Part shown: positions 42,352-51,282 of the stretch, piece after piece
Numbering within the stretch: the first letter of the stretch is position 1
How the letters are laid out: every line of letters begins with the position of its first letter
DNA from: Candidatus Woesearchaeota archaeon
GTDB lineage: Archaea; Nanobdellota; Nanobdellia; Woesearchaeales; GW2011-AR15
Length of the DNA: 64,000 nucleotides
NCBI GenBank assembly: GCA_016928835.1
Contig: JAFGJW010000019.1
Coordinates: forward strand, 1 to 64,000
Direction of reading: 5' to 3'
The notes under the pieces: model-generated
Databases searched by the model: none
The model's input: only the letters and a program-made list of their open reading frames with translations
What the model was told of the DNA's origin: nothing
Translations under genes and position numbers: made by a program

Positions 42352-43298
42352 GTTTCCAAAGCCCATATTATTTGATACTTCTTGTAAGCATACCTTTGCT
42401 TGTTATTACCCATTACTATTCACTAAAACACACAAAGAGAAAGGCGATGAAATTTGCCAATTTTGAAGCGTTAAAGAGAGTAACAGGAGAACATTTGATC
42501 ACAAAAAATATTACACTTCTAATAATTAGGGTCTTATTTTTAATTGTGCTGGTAATCGGTTTGGCAAGACCAGTTTTTTGGTATAGAGGCAAAAGCAACC
42601 ATAATGATTTTGTTATTGCCATAGATATGAGTGCAAGTATGACTGCAGAGGATGTGCTTCCAAATAGGCTTGAGGCTGCTAAAGAGTCTGCCAAGGTATT
42701 TGTTGATTCACTTGATTCAAGGACAAAACTTGGCTTAGTGGCATTTGCAGGAGTATCTTTTATTGAATCCCCTCTCACTATAGACATAAATGAAGTGAAA
42801 AGACAAATTGGCAACCTTGATATAATGACAGCAGGCGGCACTGACCTGGGGGGCGCCTTAATAACCAGCACTAATTTGTTGTTAAGCGGAGACAAGGCAA
42901 AATCAATTATCCTTTTGACTGACGGCTCAGATACTTCTGGGTTTGCAGTTGATGAAAATATTGATTTTGGATTAGATTATCTAAGGAAGAGTCATATTAC
43001 CTTATATGCAATTGGTATAGGAACTGAGCAAGGTGATTTTGGCAACCTTCCAGAGGAACTGGAAATCACCTATTCTTACGATGAAGAAGAGCTGAAGAAT
43101 ATGGCTGAAGCAACAGGTGGAAAGTTCTTTGAAGCCACAAATAATGAAGAACTCCTATATGCTTTTTCTGAGATTAATTCATTGACAGAGGAAGGCAACC
43201 TATCCATTGACCTAAGTGTTGCTTTCTTAACAATAAGCCTAATATTAATATTCATAGAATGGGGCATGATCAATACTAAGTTCAGGGCTGTGCCTTAG
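42342..43298 (+). CDS. BatA-type VWA membrane protein, MoxR module 2 (318 aa)
   Basis: Two N-terminal helices (about 7-24 and 50-70) are followed by a complete VWA domain. It has MIDAS residues in VIAIDMSASMTAEDVLPNRL (D-M-S-A-S) near 88, the conserved Thr in TAGGTDLGGAL near 165 and LLTDGSDTSG near 190, and it ends with a C-terminal helix near 290-310. This is the classical BatA/BatB layout. A strong GGAGGGGG Shine-Dalgarno lies inside the end of the DUF58 gene. The VWA domain faces the outside or the membrane and binds a divalent metal-dependent partner. Confidence 0.92.
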   Translation: MEISFQSPYYLILLVSIPLLVITHYYSLKHTKRKAMKFANFEALKRVTGEHLITKNITLLIIRVLFLIVLVIGLARPVFWYRGKSNHNDFVIAIDMSASMTAEDVLPNRLEAAKESAKVFVDSLDSRTKLGLVAFAGVSFIESPLTIDINEVKRQIGNLDIMTAGGTDLGGALITSTNLLLSGDKAKSIILLTDGSDTSGFAVDENIDFGLDYLRKSHITLYAIGIGTEQGDFGNLPEELEITYSYDEEELKNMAEATGGKFFEATNNEELLYAFSEINSLTEEGNLSIDLSVAFLTISLILIFIEWGMINTKFRAVP

Positions 43299-43330
43299 TT
43301 ATTTTAAGAGTCTACTTTGGGATAGTAACA

Positions 43331-43342
43331 TTTTTATATAAT
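43331..43342 (+). promoter_or_regulatory. TATA box for CAP-domain gene
   Basis: TTTTATATAATA is centred 23 bases before ATG 43360, separating this gene from the MoxR module upstream and giving a leaderless transcript. Confidence 0.55.
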
Positions 43343-43359
43343 ATTTAATTTGCAGATTC

Positions 43360-44703
43360 ATGCGTAAAGTTCTAAAAAAAAGTTATAGATTAGGCATAAG
43401 TGCAGGAGTGCTCACTGGCATGTTTTTCGGATTATTGTCCTTTTTAATATGTTTAGTACTGCCCTTATATAGGGGCCTATTTCCAGACACAAATTATCTA
43501 ACCCTTTTTTTAAGCATCCTTTTTAGTACTGTTCTTAGTTATATAATACTAAGCATCCTTTTTATAAGCTTGCTAAACATACTTCCTTCTAATTCAATTT
43601 TTTGGAGAATTTATTTTCTTATTTTGATTATTACACTCATGTTATCTCCGATTGATTTTATTCTTCATACAACTATATATGGTATAGAAATCTCGTCCAG
43701 TCTTGCTCTATTAGTTGGAAATATGATCCTCTCTCCTTTTATAATAGGATTCGTATACTTTCTCTTCTACATGTTCTTAGCCAAATGGTTTAAAGGGATA
43801 GTAAAAGTAAATAAAACAATTTTTGTAATTACCATATTATTGTTATTATTCTTGTTGTTCATATCCAGTATGGTCAGTGGTGTAGCATATCAAATTCAGA
43901 CAAACCGAGCTTTTTTAAGAGAGATGGTTCAAAATTCTGAAAAACAGAGGACACTATTTCATGAAGACTCACCAGCAGTGTCCAATATTGATGAGTCTGA
44001 AATAGAATCCGAGATATTTGAGCTAATAAATCAGAAAAGGGCAGAGTTCGGAAACCCTGCTGTTGAATGGCACTCTAAGGTCTATGAAATTTCTAAGGTC
44101 TACAGCCGAGAAATGGCTGAAAAAGGAGATTTTGCTCATACTACCGCTTCTGGAATGTCTGTAGCAGACAGGTTCAGAACAGCTAACCTTTTCTATATTA
44201 TTGCCAACGAGATATTGTATTTAATTCCTTCAAGCACAGAGAATATTGCTGAACAGGCAGTTGAGGGTTGGATGGACAGTCCAGGGCATAGATCAGTTAT
44301 TGTAGATAGAGATAAATTCTTCACTCATGCTGCTGTTGGTGTTACCTGTCTTGATAAATACTGTTACATAGTCATGAATTTTGCAAAATTTAATATTGAG
44401 AGAGAATTGACCTTTTTACCTGATCAATATCTCGCCGTAAATCTTAATGATGCATCACTTGGACTTTATGATGAATATCCTCTTCTTATTGAGATAACAT
44501 CAGATACTCCTGTGTGCGTTTATATATTGGAGGGAGAGGAAGAAATCGATCCATTTTTAGAGGAATTCTATGATAGGTATTATGATACAAAAGGAAAGAC
44601 AGATTTCACAAGAAAAACAGCTGCAAAAAAAGATTCTTATCTGCTTATTATTAATAATGGAAAAAAAAGTGCAACAGTGAGCTATAGACTACAATACAAC
44701 TAG
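43360..44703 (+). CDS. Polytopic membrane protein with extracytoplasmic CAP (SCP/PR-1) domain (447 aa)
   Basis: Five or so hydrophobic helices fill residues 10-175, followed by a CAP domain at about 210-345. It has LINQKRAEFGNPAVEWHSKV, FAHTTASGMSVADRF, STENIAEQAVEGWMDSPGHR and a VGVTCLDKYCYIVMNFAKF end. This retains the CAP cavity residues (His, Glu and the terminal GHR). A beta-rich C-terminal tail follows. CAP proteins occur outside cells and bind lipids or act as adhesins; prokaryotic roles are poorly known. Fusion to a multi-helix membrane domain is less usual. Confidence 0.85.
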   Translation: MRKVLKKSYRLGISAGVLTGMFFGLLSFLICLVLPLYRGLFPDTNYLTLFLSILFSTVLSYIILSILFISLLNILPSNSIFWRIYFLILIITLMLSPIDFILHTTIYGIEISSSLALLVGNMILSPFIIGFVYFLFYMFLAKWFKGIVKVNKTIFVITILLLLFLLFISSMVSGVAYQIQTNRAFLREMVQNSEKQRTLFHEDSPAVSNIDESEIESEIFELINQKRAEFGNPAVEWHSKVYEISKVYSREMAEKGDFAHTTASGMSVADRFRTANLFYIIANEILYLIPSSTENIAEQAVEGWMDSPGHRSVIVDRDKFFTHAAVGVTCLDKYCYIVMNFAKFNIERELTFLPDQYLAVNLNDASLGLYDEYPLLIEITSDTPVCVYILEGEEEIDPFLEEFYDRYYDTKGKTDFTRKTAAKKDSYLLIINNGKKSATVSYRLQYN

Positions 44704-44727
44704 ATACTATAGAAAATAATGTAAGAT

Positions 44728-46179
44728 CTAAACAACTTCCCCAACAACACTTCTCAGCATATGGTCTGTTATTTTAATATTATAAAATTTGCCTGTGTCT
44801 AATTTTTCTTTTACACCAACAATTAAAGGATATGTGCCTATCTGTCTTCCAAAAGTAACATTGCCTTCATGCACTTCCATTCTTACATCCTTTAATATTG
44901 TGCCTTTTGGCACCAGTCTCTTCAGCATCGGATTATCTATTTTCTGCCTTATCTCATCACGCCATTTCCAATAATACTTTTTATTTTTTTTAATATATTT
45001 ATTTCCACATTCTATATGAAGTTGTGTTCCCGGGAATATAGCAACTTGTCTGATATTGATCCTTCTCAGCAATAAATTTTCATCTAATATTTTCTGTAAA
45101 TATTTCATATTTTCCTCGTGTGTTCTTCTGCTCTCATTTATCAATCCAAACAGTATATTAATACCAGGAAGGAATTTTGGCATTCCATTTTCTCCTATTT
45201 CAGCACCATAACTGTTTATTATTCTTATTGCTTTAATTGCAGTCTCAGGCAAAGTGTTTAAGTTATTTGATTTGACAACATCTTTATCAAAAGATTCTAC
45301 GCCGAGAGCAGCAACATTTCCTGGCGTGCAATACTTAACAACATGTTTAACTTTAGCTTCAGTCACGTTTACCGGGTCAATATTATCAATATGCAGTACT
45401 TTAATGTCACATTCATTTCTTACTCTTCTTAACATGAGCTCAATATCATTTTCACTCCATGCAAAAAAATCTGATTGCTTGCCAAGTCTAAAGTATTTAA
45501 TACCAAAGTTGTTTAATGATTTTATCTCATTAATGATATCATCTATCTTCCTGAACTCCATCTTATTTTTTAATGGCTCTGTACAAAAACTGCAGGGCAC
45601 TGATTTTGCACATCCTCGCGCTGTCTCAATCTCCGCAATCAGCAGATAGGGCACCTGCCTTACTATTTCAGCTCCTCTAATAGAAGCCTCTCTGATTTCA
45701 TCATAATCCCTAATAAAATCAGGAATAATCTCTTCAAACATAAGGAAGTCTGCCTTTTCAGAGAATTTACCGCCTTCCAGCCTTGAACCAAATACAGTAG
45801 CTCCTGGACCGGTTAATACCTTCCTGCATTTGATATTCTTAAGCAAATCTGTTACCTCATAAAGTGTGCCTGGAACTGCAGACAGATATTTACCAGGGAC
45901 ATGTACACCGGCAATTACTATTAAAATATCTGTCTCATCAAGAATTTTTCTTGTATTTTTGTTTGTTAAATTATATACTTTGATGTTGGTCTTCCTTGAT
46001 TCTTTTAATTGTCCTTTATAATGTATTTCTAATCTTAGATCATCTATGGTGAGATAATTTATCTTTTCTGCCTTTTTCTTAAGATATCCGTATATATACC
46101 TAGGGTATACTCCCATATATGGCGGCACACCAAGGCCAGAAGGTTCATCAGTATAGCAGTCAAGGATTGTGAATACCAT
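44728..46179 (-). CDS. COG1031-type radical SAM protein
   Basis: The 483-residue protein has an N-terminal B12-binding-like Rossmann region (DILIVIAGVHVPGKYL, LTGPGATVFGSR). A radical SAM core follows with the cluster cysteines in RGCAKSVPCSFCTEP near 193, spaced C-x5-C-x2-C rather than the standard C-x3-C-x2-C. A TRAM-like C-terminal domain ends it (LDTGKFYNIKITDHMLRSVV). This combination is characteristic of the archaeal family COG1031, whose reaction is not established; the TRAM-like end suggests an RNA substrate. Confidence 0.88.
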   Translation of the reverse strand: MVFTILDCYTDEPSGLGVPPYMGVYPRYIYGYLKKKAEKINYLTIDDLRLEIHYKGQLKESRKTNIKVYNLTNKNTRKILDETDILIVIAGVHVPGKYLSAVPGTLYEVTDLLKNIKCRKVLTGPGATVFGSRLEGGKFSEKADFLMFEEIIPDFIRDYDEIREASIRGAEIVRQVPYLLIAEIETARGCAKSVPCSFCTEPLKNKMEFRKIDDIINEIKSLNNFGIKYFRLGKQSDFFAWSENDIELMLRRVRNECDIKVLHIDNIDPVNVTEAKVKHVVKYCTPGNVAALGVESFDKDVVKSNNLNTLPETAIKAIRIINSYGAEIGENGMPKFLPGINILFGLINESRRTHEENMKYLQKILDENLLLRRINIRQVAIFPGTQLHIECGNKYIKKNKKYYWKWRDEIRQKIDNPMLKRLVPKGTILKDVRMEVHEGNVTFGRQIGTYPLIVGVKEKLDTGKFYNIKITDHMLRSVVGEVV

Positions 46180-46251
46180 AGCAGCAGGAAATTTAGATTC
46201 ACATATATAATTTATTGTCTATCTAATTGCGATATAGTGAAGTGACCAATA

Positions 46252-46263
46252 AATATTTAAATT
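46252..46263 (+). promoter_or_regulatory. TATA box for DUF212 gene
   Basis: AATATTTAAATT is 26 bases before ATG 46284, within a short divergent region that also drives the radical SAM gene on the minus strand. Confidence 0.5.
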
Positions 46264-46283
46264 GTGCCAAGTAAATAATAGTC

Positions 46284-46736
46284 ATGGTAAGTTTTTTCCC
46301 TGAACTATTCCGCAGCAGGATATTTGTATCAACGGTTGTTGCTTTCCTTGCTGCAAATACCCTTAAGATATTCTCCAACTGGTACAAATGCAGAAAGATT
46401 GATGTGCGAGTGTTTTTCCAAAACGGGGGCATGCCGAGCTCACATACTACCACTGTAACAGCTCTTACAACTGCTATATACCTAGAGACAGGAGTTACTC
46501 CTCTTTTTATTGCCACTCTTCTTTTCTCTTTGATAATAATCTCTGACGCAATGGGTTTCAGAAGAGCAGCAGGAAAACAGGCAGAAATCATTAACCAAAT
46601 AATAGAGGACATACAGAAGTCAAAGCCCTTTCAGACAAAAAAGCTATATGAATTGCTGGGCCATACGCCATTGCAGGTATTTGCTGGCATGATTCTTGGG
46701 GTATGTATCTCTAAAATTATTTACTTATTTCTTTGA
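46284..46736 (+). CDS. Divergent PAP2-family (DUF212/YuiD) membrane protein
   Basis: The 150-residue membrane protein carries the family signature FFQNGGMPSSHTTTVTALTT near residue 45, ISDAMGFRRAAGKQAEIIN near 87 and GHTPLQVFAGMILG near 130. The family is related to PAP2 phosphatases and probably acts on a lipid phosphate, though activity has not been shown for this branch. Its 3' end overlaps the convergent gene by 16 bases. Confidence 0.9.
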   Translation: MVSFFPELFRSRIFVSTVVAFLAANTLKIFSNWYKCRKIDVRVFFQNGGMPSSHTTTVTALTTAIYLETGVTPLFIATLLFSLIIISDAMGFRRAAGKQAEIINQIIEDIQKSKPFQTKKLYELLGHTPLQVFAGMILGVCISKIIYLFL

Positions 46737-47122
46737 CGCCTGATTCTATCAAACAAATTTTTGTAATATATTGTCCCTGTAGGCAAGCTGTATATGAATG
46801 CAACAGAAAAAAGCCAGTAGTGATCAGTATGGCTAAAAAAGATAGTAATATACATTACTAAATAGACTATAATCTGTAAGTAGTTGTAAGCATAAAACTT
46901 AAGATACAAGAAAAATATTATTGCTAATAATAAGAAAACGAGGATTATATTATAATTAAGCAGAACTAATACAATAAAGACTGCAAGCAACACAAGCTGC
47001 AAGGCCCTAAAATATTTTAGTCCTGGCTTAAGCTCTTCTTGTGTAAACCTGCCCAATAGGAAGCCTGCAGGAAATCCAAGGAGAGATACAAAAAGTAGAA
47101 ACATGTTCTTAACAAGATTCAT
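46721..47122 (-). CDS. Four-helix membrane protein of unknown function (133 aa)
   Basis: Four hydrophobic helices are seen (about 6-24, 38-54, 58-78 and 80-118 as a pair). No known motif is present. Its ATG overlaps the stop of the DHH nuclease gene (ATGA), so it is the last gene of the eL37-independent operon dph2'-DHH-membrane protein. Confidence 0.7.
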   Translation of the reverse strand: MNLVKNMFLLFVSLLGFPAGFLLGRFTQEELKPGLKYFRALQLVLLAVFIVLVLLNYNIILVFLLLAIIFFLYLKFYAYNYLQIIVYLVMYITIFFSHTDHYWLFSVAFIYSLPTGTIYYKNLFDRIRRQRNK

Positions 47123-48633
47123 TTTTTCTTTAGATACTCCCTTACCTTTTTTATGATTTCTTGTTTTGCAGCTTTCATAAATCTGAGTGTGCCTGCAAAA
47201 TCATGACCTCCACCATGCACAAGCGCGTGGGGCATATCCTGTTTCATTTCACTAACAAGTTGGTTCACGCTGAATCCCTCAACATTATCCGCCCTAAAGA
47301 TTATTGAGTCAGGCAACAGCCCCATGGATATTCTCGGACCTTTCACCTGCTCATGTGCCAGCCTTACTATCTTAGAATTATTGGGGAACTCTTGAATTGG
47401 GAATGATTCAATATCTATTATCAATAATTTAAATTTTTTCATCTCCTCTACTTCTAAGTATTTAACCACTGCTTTTGTCAGATCTCGAAAACGTCTTTCA
47501 ATTTCAGGATAGACAAGCTCAATAAACTGGTCTCTCTTCTTGGTATCTTCACCAAAGAAATCATGAACAAATTTTCTGCTTTCAAGATACCTAAGATAAG
47601 AGGTTTCAAAATCAATGCATAAAGCCCATTTTTTAAGAAATTCTCTGTCATATCCGCTTAATTTCAAATATTCAGAGAATTCTGGTATACCACTCTTGTC
47701 TCCAGTGCCTGCAAGAGCAGGAAGGAAATTAATGTTTTCAACACTAGGATTTACCAGCCGGGCCACTTCTGTGCATAGCATTCCTGTTACAAGATTCGCG
47801 TCCAAATTCTCAGTATAGGGATTTAGAAAAACATCAACATCTTTCTCAATATCAACCTTGCCAGGAAAATGGTGGTCAATAATAATTATCTTAAAATCAT
47901 AGAGCCTTATCTTCTTTATACTAATATTTCCTTGCTCTAAATCTCCAAGGTCAAGAAGAACTACCAAAGGAGGTCTAGCTAGTCTTGAGTCATCTAAAAA
48001 AGAAGACAGGTCTTTACTTGCATCTGTATAATCATAATAGGGTGCAGGGCTAGGATGCCTCCTGTAGTATAAAAAGAGAGATTTTTCTGGTCTATGATGC
48101 TTGGTTAGCAGAGGAAGAATGGCCTTTTCCAGCGCCACAGCAGCGCAGTAGCCGTCGCAGTCATCATGGTGTCTTATAATTATTGGCCTCTGTTCAATAA
48201 TACTTTTTTTTATTAACGTTGCAGCAGCTATAATTCTTGAGGATAATTTATCTAATTTATCCGACTTAATAAGAAAGCTGCTCTTGACAGGAGTCGCTTG
48301 TTCTTGAATCCTATTTTTTATCTTGCTTTTAATTTTGTCTGTATATTTTTGGTCCATTATGAGATATTTTTCAAGCTCACCAACAATTTTTGAATTTCTC
48401 TCCTTGACTTGGATATCAGCTTTAATTGCCATTTTTTCTTTAAGAGAGGGAAAAGCCCTGATTCCAGGTTTGTTGAACGCCGTTGCTTCAAAAAAGGCTG
48501 TGCCGTCATTTAGAACAAAGACTGTAGGCCCTGCTGTCTGTTTGATGCTCTCAACAATACAATAGGATGTATATATCTTTCCGATATCCGAATCATCAAG
48601 CATATTGAATAATTTATTTTTAGATGTATTCAT
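47119..48633 (-). CDS. DHH-family nuclease, archaeal RecJ-like, with N-terminal OB domain (504 aa)
   Basis: Start 48633 is chosen because it overlaps the stop of the truncated dph2 gene as ATGA. Residues about 15-95 form an OB-fold. The DHH catalytic domain follows, with RHHDDCDGYCAA near 155 (D-x-D), LLDLGDLEQGN near 230, IIIDHHFPGKVD near 250 and the DHHA1 ending GGGHDFAGTLRFM near 475. Archaeal relatives are RecJ-like exonucleases, some bound to GINS and MCM as GAN, and act on single-stranded DNA or RNA. Which subgroup this is cannot be settled by eye. Confidence 0.88.
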   Translation of the reverse strand: MNTSKNKLFNMLDDSDIGKIYTSYCIVESIKQTAGPTVFVLNDGTAFFEATAFNKPGIRAFPSLKEKMAIKADIQVKERNSKIVGELEKYLIMDQKYTDKIKSKIKNRIQEQATPVKSSFLIKSDKLDKLSSRIIAAATLIKKSIIEQRPIIIRHHDDCDGYCAAVALEKAILPLLTKHHRPEKSLFLYYRRHPSPAPYYDYTDASKDLSSFLDDSRLARPPLVVLLDLGDLEQGNISIKKIRLYDFKIIIIDHHFPGKVDIEKDVDVFLNPYTENLDANLVTGMLCTEVARLVNPSVENINFLPALAGTGDKSGIPEFSEYLKLSGYDREFLKKWALCIDFETSYLRYLESRKFVHDFFGEDTKKRDQFIELVYPEIERRFRDLTKAVVKYLEVEEMKKFKLLIIDIESFPIQEFPNNSKIVRLAHEQVKGPRISMGLLPDSIIFRADNVEGFSVNQLVSEMKQDMPHALVHGGGHDFAGTLRFMKAAKQEIIKKVREYLKKK

Positions 48634-48878
48634 CTCCACTCACTATGCCCCCATTGAATCAGCAGATCTATTCCTAAGGATTTAATCTCCAAAGGAATAT
48701 CACATGAGCCAAAACAGCTTCCTCCCCAGATAAATACTCTTGAGGTAGTGTTTTTCTCAATATACCTCTGGATAAATTGTGCTTTAGGTTTTAAACCGTC
48801 GGGAAGCTGAATACATACCCTCTTGGCTTTCTTTCTATTTATATGTGCTACAACTTGCCCAAGCTCTAGATCATACAT
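48630..48878 (-). CDS. dph2: N-terminal fragment of diphthamide synthase subunit Dph2 (82 aa)
   Basis: The sequence MYDLELGQVVAHINRKKAKR, then IQLPDGLKPKAQ, then GGSCFGSCDIPLEIKSLGID and LIQWGHSEW is the first of the three homologous domains of archaeal Dph2, complete up to the conserved GHSE. It keeps the first [4Fe-4S] cysteine region (Cys55/Cys59). Full Dph2 has about 330 residues and needs cysteines in all three domains, so this protein cannot carry out the known 3-amino-3-carboxypropyl transfer to EF2 histidine. It stops in a TGA that overlaps the DHH gene start as ATGA, so it is likely still translated. Confidence 0.82.
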   Translation of the reverse strand: MYDLELGQVVAHINRKKAKRVCIQLPDGLKPKAQFIQRYIEKNTTSRVFIWGGSCFGSCDIPLEIKSLGIDLLIQWGHSEWR

Positions 48879-48971
48879 GTATCATTAGAACTCAAGTTAT
48901 TATTTATAATTTATTATTTTCGAGAAAATACACATTTAGAATTATCTTGAGTTGTATTAAAGTGAGTAATC

Positions 48972-49139
48972 TTATTTTCCGGTTTTTTTCCAATTATAGT
49001 TCCTCAGCTTCGATGATTTGCCATATCCGCAGGAGCTGCAAATTTTCTTCCTCATGTGATAGGTAGGTTTTCCGCATCTTCTGCAGTAGATATGCGTCTT
49101 TTTTCCAGACTTCTTTCCCATCGAAGGTGTTCCTTTCAT
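48972..49139 (-). CDS. rpl37e: Large-subunit ribosomal protein eL37
   Basis: The 55-residue product ([16 protein letters not shown]...) is a clear L37e zinc-ribbon protein with two CxxC pairs (CRRC near 19-22 and CSSC near 34-37) and a [13 protein letters not shown] end. It follows the LSm gene by two bases; the LSm-eL37 pair is a well-known conserved archaeal arrangement. It is shorter than the usual limits of automatic gene finders and easy to miss. Confidence 0.95.
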   Translation of the reverse strand: MKGTPSMGKKSGKKTHIYCRRCGKPTYHMRKKICSSCGYGKSSKLRNYNWKKTGK

Positions 49140-49141
49140 TT

Positions 49142-49366
49142 TTACTCAGTTGATATCATTATAATTGTATCTCCTCTAATAAAAATACTGCCCAGTTTCC
49201 TCTTGACTTCACCATTTACTCGTTCTTCTGCCTCATCTAATACTATGTTAATATGTATATCAAACGCTTTGAGTTCGCCAACATATTGTTTTCCATTCTT
49301 TAGTTCCACTATAACTCTGTGATTTCTTGCCTTATTAAGCGCATCTAACGGTCTAGCTGTTTCCAT
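49142..49366 (-). CDS. LSm (Sm-like) RNA-binding protein
   Basis: The 74-residue protein has the Sm1 motif ([31 protein letters not shown]) and the Sm2 motif ([11 protein letters not shown]) and would form a heptameric ring binding U-rich RNA. A GGGGGGAGAG Shine-Dalgarno precedes the ATG at 49366. It pairs with eL37 downstream. Confidence 0.95.
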   Translation of the reverse strand: METARPLDALNKARNHRVIVELKNGKQYVGELKAFDIHINIVLDEAEERVNGEVKRKLGSIFIRGDTIIMISTE

Positions 49367-49543
49367 ATCTCTCCCCCCAATTAAAACATATACCTATGGA
49401 TTCATCATACATTTATAAAGTTTATGATACAATTTAGAGGATATAAAACAATATTTTGAGTAGTGTACCCAGGAAGTTTTTTCCAGCAGTTGCCTAATGA
49501 TTACAGTAAATAATTTAAAGGTTATCAAATTTCATAATTTTGG

Positions 49544-50041
49544 ATGGATAAGCTAGAGCTCCCAAAAAAAAGAAAGATTGTTGCAGATGCTTCCCCAATC
49601 AAGAGAATTCTTGCCTTTATCATAGATCTGTTCATAATCGAGTTTGTTATTGGCTCCCCCTTCTCAGGAGCTATTTCAGGTATTATGCCCAATTCAACAA
49701 ACTTATCAGAATATCGTTCAATGGCCGCAAACCCCAGTTTAAGTGATAGGTTTTATTGGCTATTCCTCGCCATGTTCTTTCTTATTTTTTTATATTTTGT
49801 AGTATTTGAAGCTAAATTGCACCAGACTCCTGGAAAAATGATTATGAAACTATATGTTAGAGGGATACAGAAAAAAAACACTTTAAGCATATGGCAAATT
49901 TGTTTAAGAAATTTAATATTCCTTCCAATATTCCCTTTTATCCTGCTGTGGGTTGTTGACCCGATATTCCTTCTAGTTAAGAAACAGAGGTTTAGTGATA
50001 TACTGGCAAAAACAAAAGTAATTGAGGTCTACTCGGTATGA
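49544..50041 (+). CDS. RDD-family membrane protein
   Basis: The 165-residue protein has the RDD signature in its first helix region (PIKRILAFIIDLFIIEF, with Arg and Asp), a second helix near 68-88, the FEAKLHQTPGKMIMKLYV motif near 90 and a third helix near 125-145. RDD proteins are small transporters or accessory membrane proteins; some act in sodium/proton exchange. The stop overlaps the SppA-like start (ATGA), and the two may function together. Confidence 0.88.
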   Translation: MDKLELPKKRKIVADASPIKRILAFIIDLFIIEFVIGSPFSGAISGIMPNSTNLSEYRSMAANPSLSDRFYWLFLAMFFLIFLYFVVFEAKLHQTPGKMIMKLYVRGIQKKNTLSIWQICLRNLIFLPIFPFILLWVVDPIFLLVKKQRFSDILAKTKVIEVYSV

Positions 50042-50922
50042 AAAATAAATTAATCTCAACACTCGGCATTCTCGCCGGCCTCTGGCTGGCTAGCTCGATA
50101 GTCGCATTTTTCTTTTCCTTCCAGGGAGATTTTGATACAGGGAATGTAGCAATCATACCTATTCACGGCGCTATTACACTTACTGAACCAAGCACCTTCC
50201 CAAGTTCGGATTATTTGTCAAGTGAAAGTATCATTGAAAATATTAACAAGGCCAACAACGATCCAACTGTTAAGGCAATTATTTTCGATATAAACTCGCC
50301 TGGGGGTGCGCCTGTTGCCACAGACGAAGTAGTCCAGAAAATCAAGTCTATAAACAAAACAAAGATTGCTGTGATAAGAGAGGTTGGAGCAAGCGGTGCC
50401 TATTGGATAGCAAGTGCATGTGACCATATCTTCGCTAACAGAATGTCTATAACCGGCAGTGTAGGAGTATATGGCTCCTACCTACAATATTCAGGATTGC
50501 TGGACAAGTTTAATATCACTTACGAAAGAATGGTTGGAGGCAAGTACAAGGATATAGGCAGTCCTTTCAAGAATTTAAGTGATGAAGAGAGAGTAATTTA
50601 CCAAGACATAATTGATCAAATCCACAATATTTTTGTAGAGGACGTTGTTGCCAACCGAAATTTAAACTTGAGAGAGCAGAAGGAAATCTCAGAAGGTAAG
50701 ATCTATCTTGGGATTGACGCAAAGGAAATTCATTTAGTGGATGAATTGGGCAATATGGATGATGCAATTAAGTACCTTGAGACAAACTTGAACATATCAA
50801 TTACAACTGTTAGATATAAGAGCAGAAAAGGACTATTACAGGTCTTGCAAGAGATGAGCAGTAGTATACAAACAGCAAAGTTTATAAATCCAAATAGCCA
50901 AGGTATTAGCATTCAAACTTGA
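50038..50922 (+). CDS. sppA: Signal peptide peptidase SppA-type protease (family S49)
   Basis: The 294-residue protein has one N-terminal membrane helix (about 9-27) and the S49 core: IPIHGAITL near 40, IFDINSPGGAPVATDEV near 81, the nucleophile Ser119 in EVGASGAYWIASACD, SITGSVGVYGS and MVGGKYKDIGSPF with the general-base Lys near 169-171. It would degrade leftover signal peptides or membrane proteins, acting on the outer side of the membrane. This length matches the short archaeal/bacillary SppA forms. Confidence 0.92.
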   Translation: MKNKLISTLGILAGLWLASSIVAFFFSFQGDFDTGNVAIIPIHGAITLTEPSTFPSSDYLSSESIIENINKANNDPTVKAIIFDINSPGGAPVATDEVVQKIKSINKTKIAVIREVGASGAYWIASACDHIFANRMSITGSVGVYGSYLQYSGLLDKFNITYERMVGGKYKDIGSPFKNLSDEERVIYQDIIDQIHNIFVEDVVANRNLNLREQKEISEGKIYLGIDAKEIHLVDELGNMDDAIKYLETNLNISITTVRYKSRKGLLQVLQEMSSSIQTAKFINPNSQGISIQT

Positions 50923-50939
50923 ATTAAAAGAGGTGGAGG

Positions 50940-51272
50940 ATGTTTTCGACAAGGCAAATCAATCTTTTTGAAAAGATATTGCTCCCTGTCGGAGTGGCAA
51001 CCACAGTGTTTGGTTTTTATTTGATTGTCCGAACAGACCATTATCCTGATCAATTACTGGGATGGGCAAGACTGACAGCAATCTTTTGCTGGATGATCTT
51101 AATATTTGCCATGATTGTTGCTGCAACAAATGAGGATGTCAAAGAGGAATTGGCCCTGATCTCAAAAGAACATGTGACAGAGATCAGATTACTAAAGGAA
51201 ATTGTCCATGACCAGTTACAGGAGACAAAACTCCTAAGGGATCAGCTGTCTAGAGACGCAAAGAAACATTAG
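50940..51272 (+). CDS. Small membrane protein with C-terminal coiled coil (110 aa)
   Basis: Two hydrophobic helices (about 11-28 and 42-60) are followed by a charged coiled coil (EDVKEELALISKEHVTEIRL onward). A GAGGTGGAGG Shine-Dalgarno overlapping the SppA 3' flank precedes the ATG. Probably part of the RDD-SppA operon; function unknown. Confidence 0.75.
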   Translation: MFSTRQINLFEKILLPVGVATTVFGFYLIVRTDHYPDQLLGWARLTAIFCWMILIFAMIVAATNEDVKEELALISKEHVTEIRLLKEIVHDQLQETKLLRDQLSRDAKKH

Positions 51273-51282
51273 CTTTCCGTTC

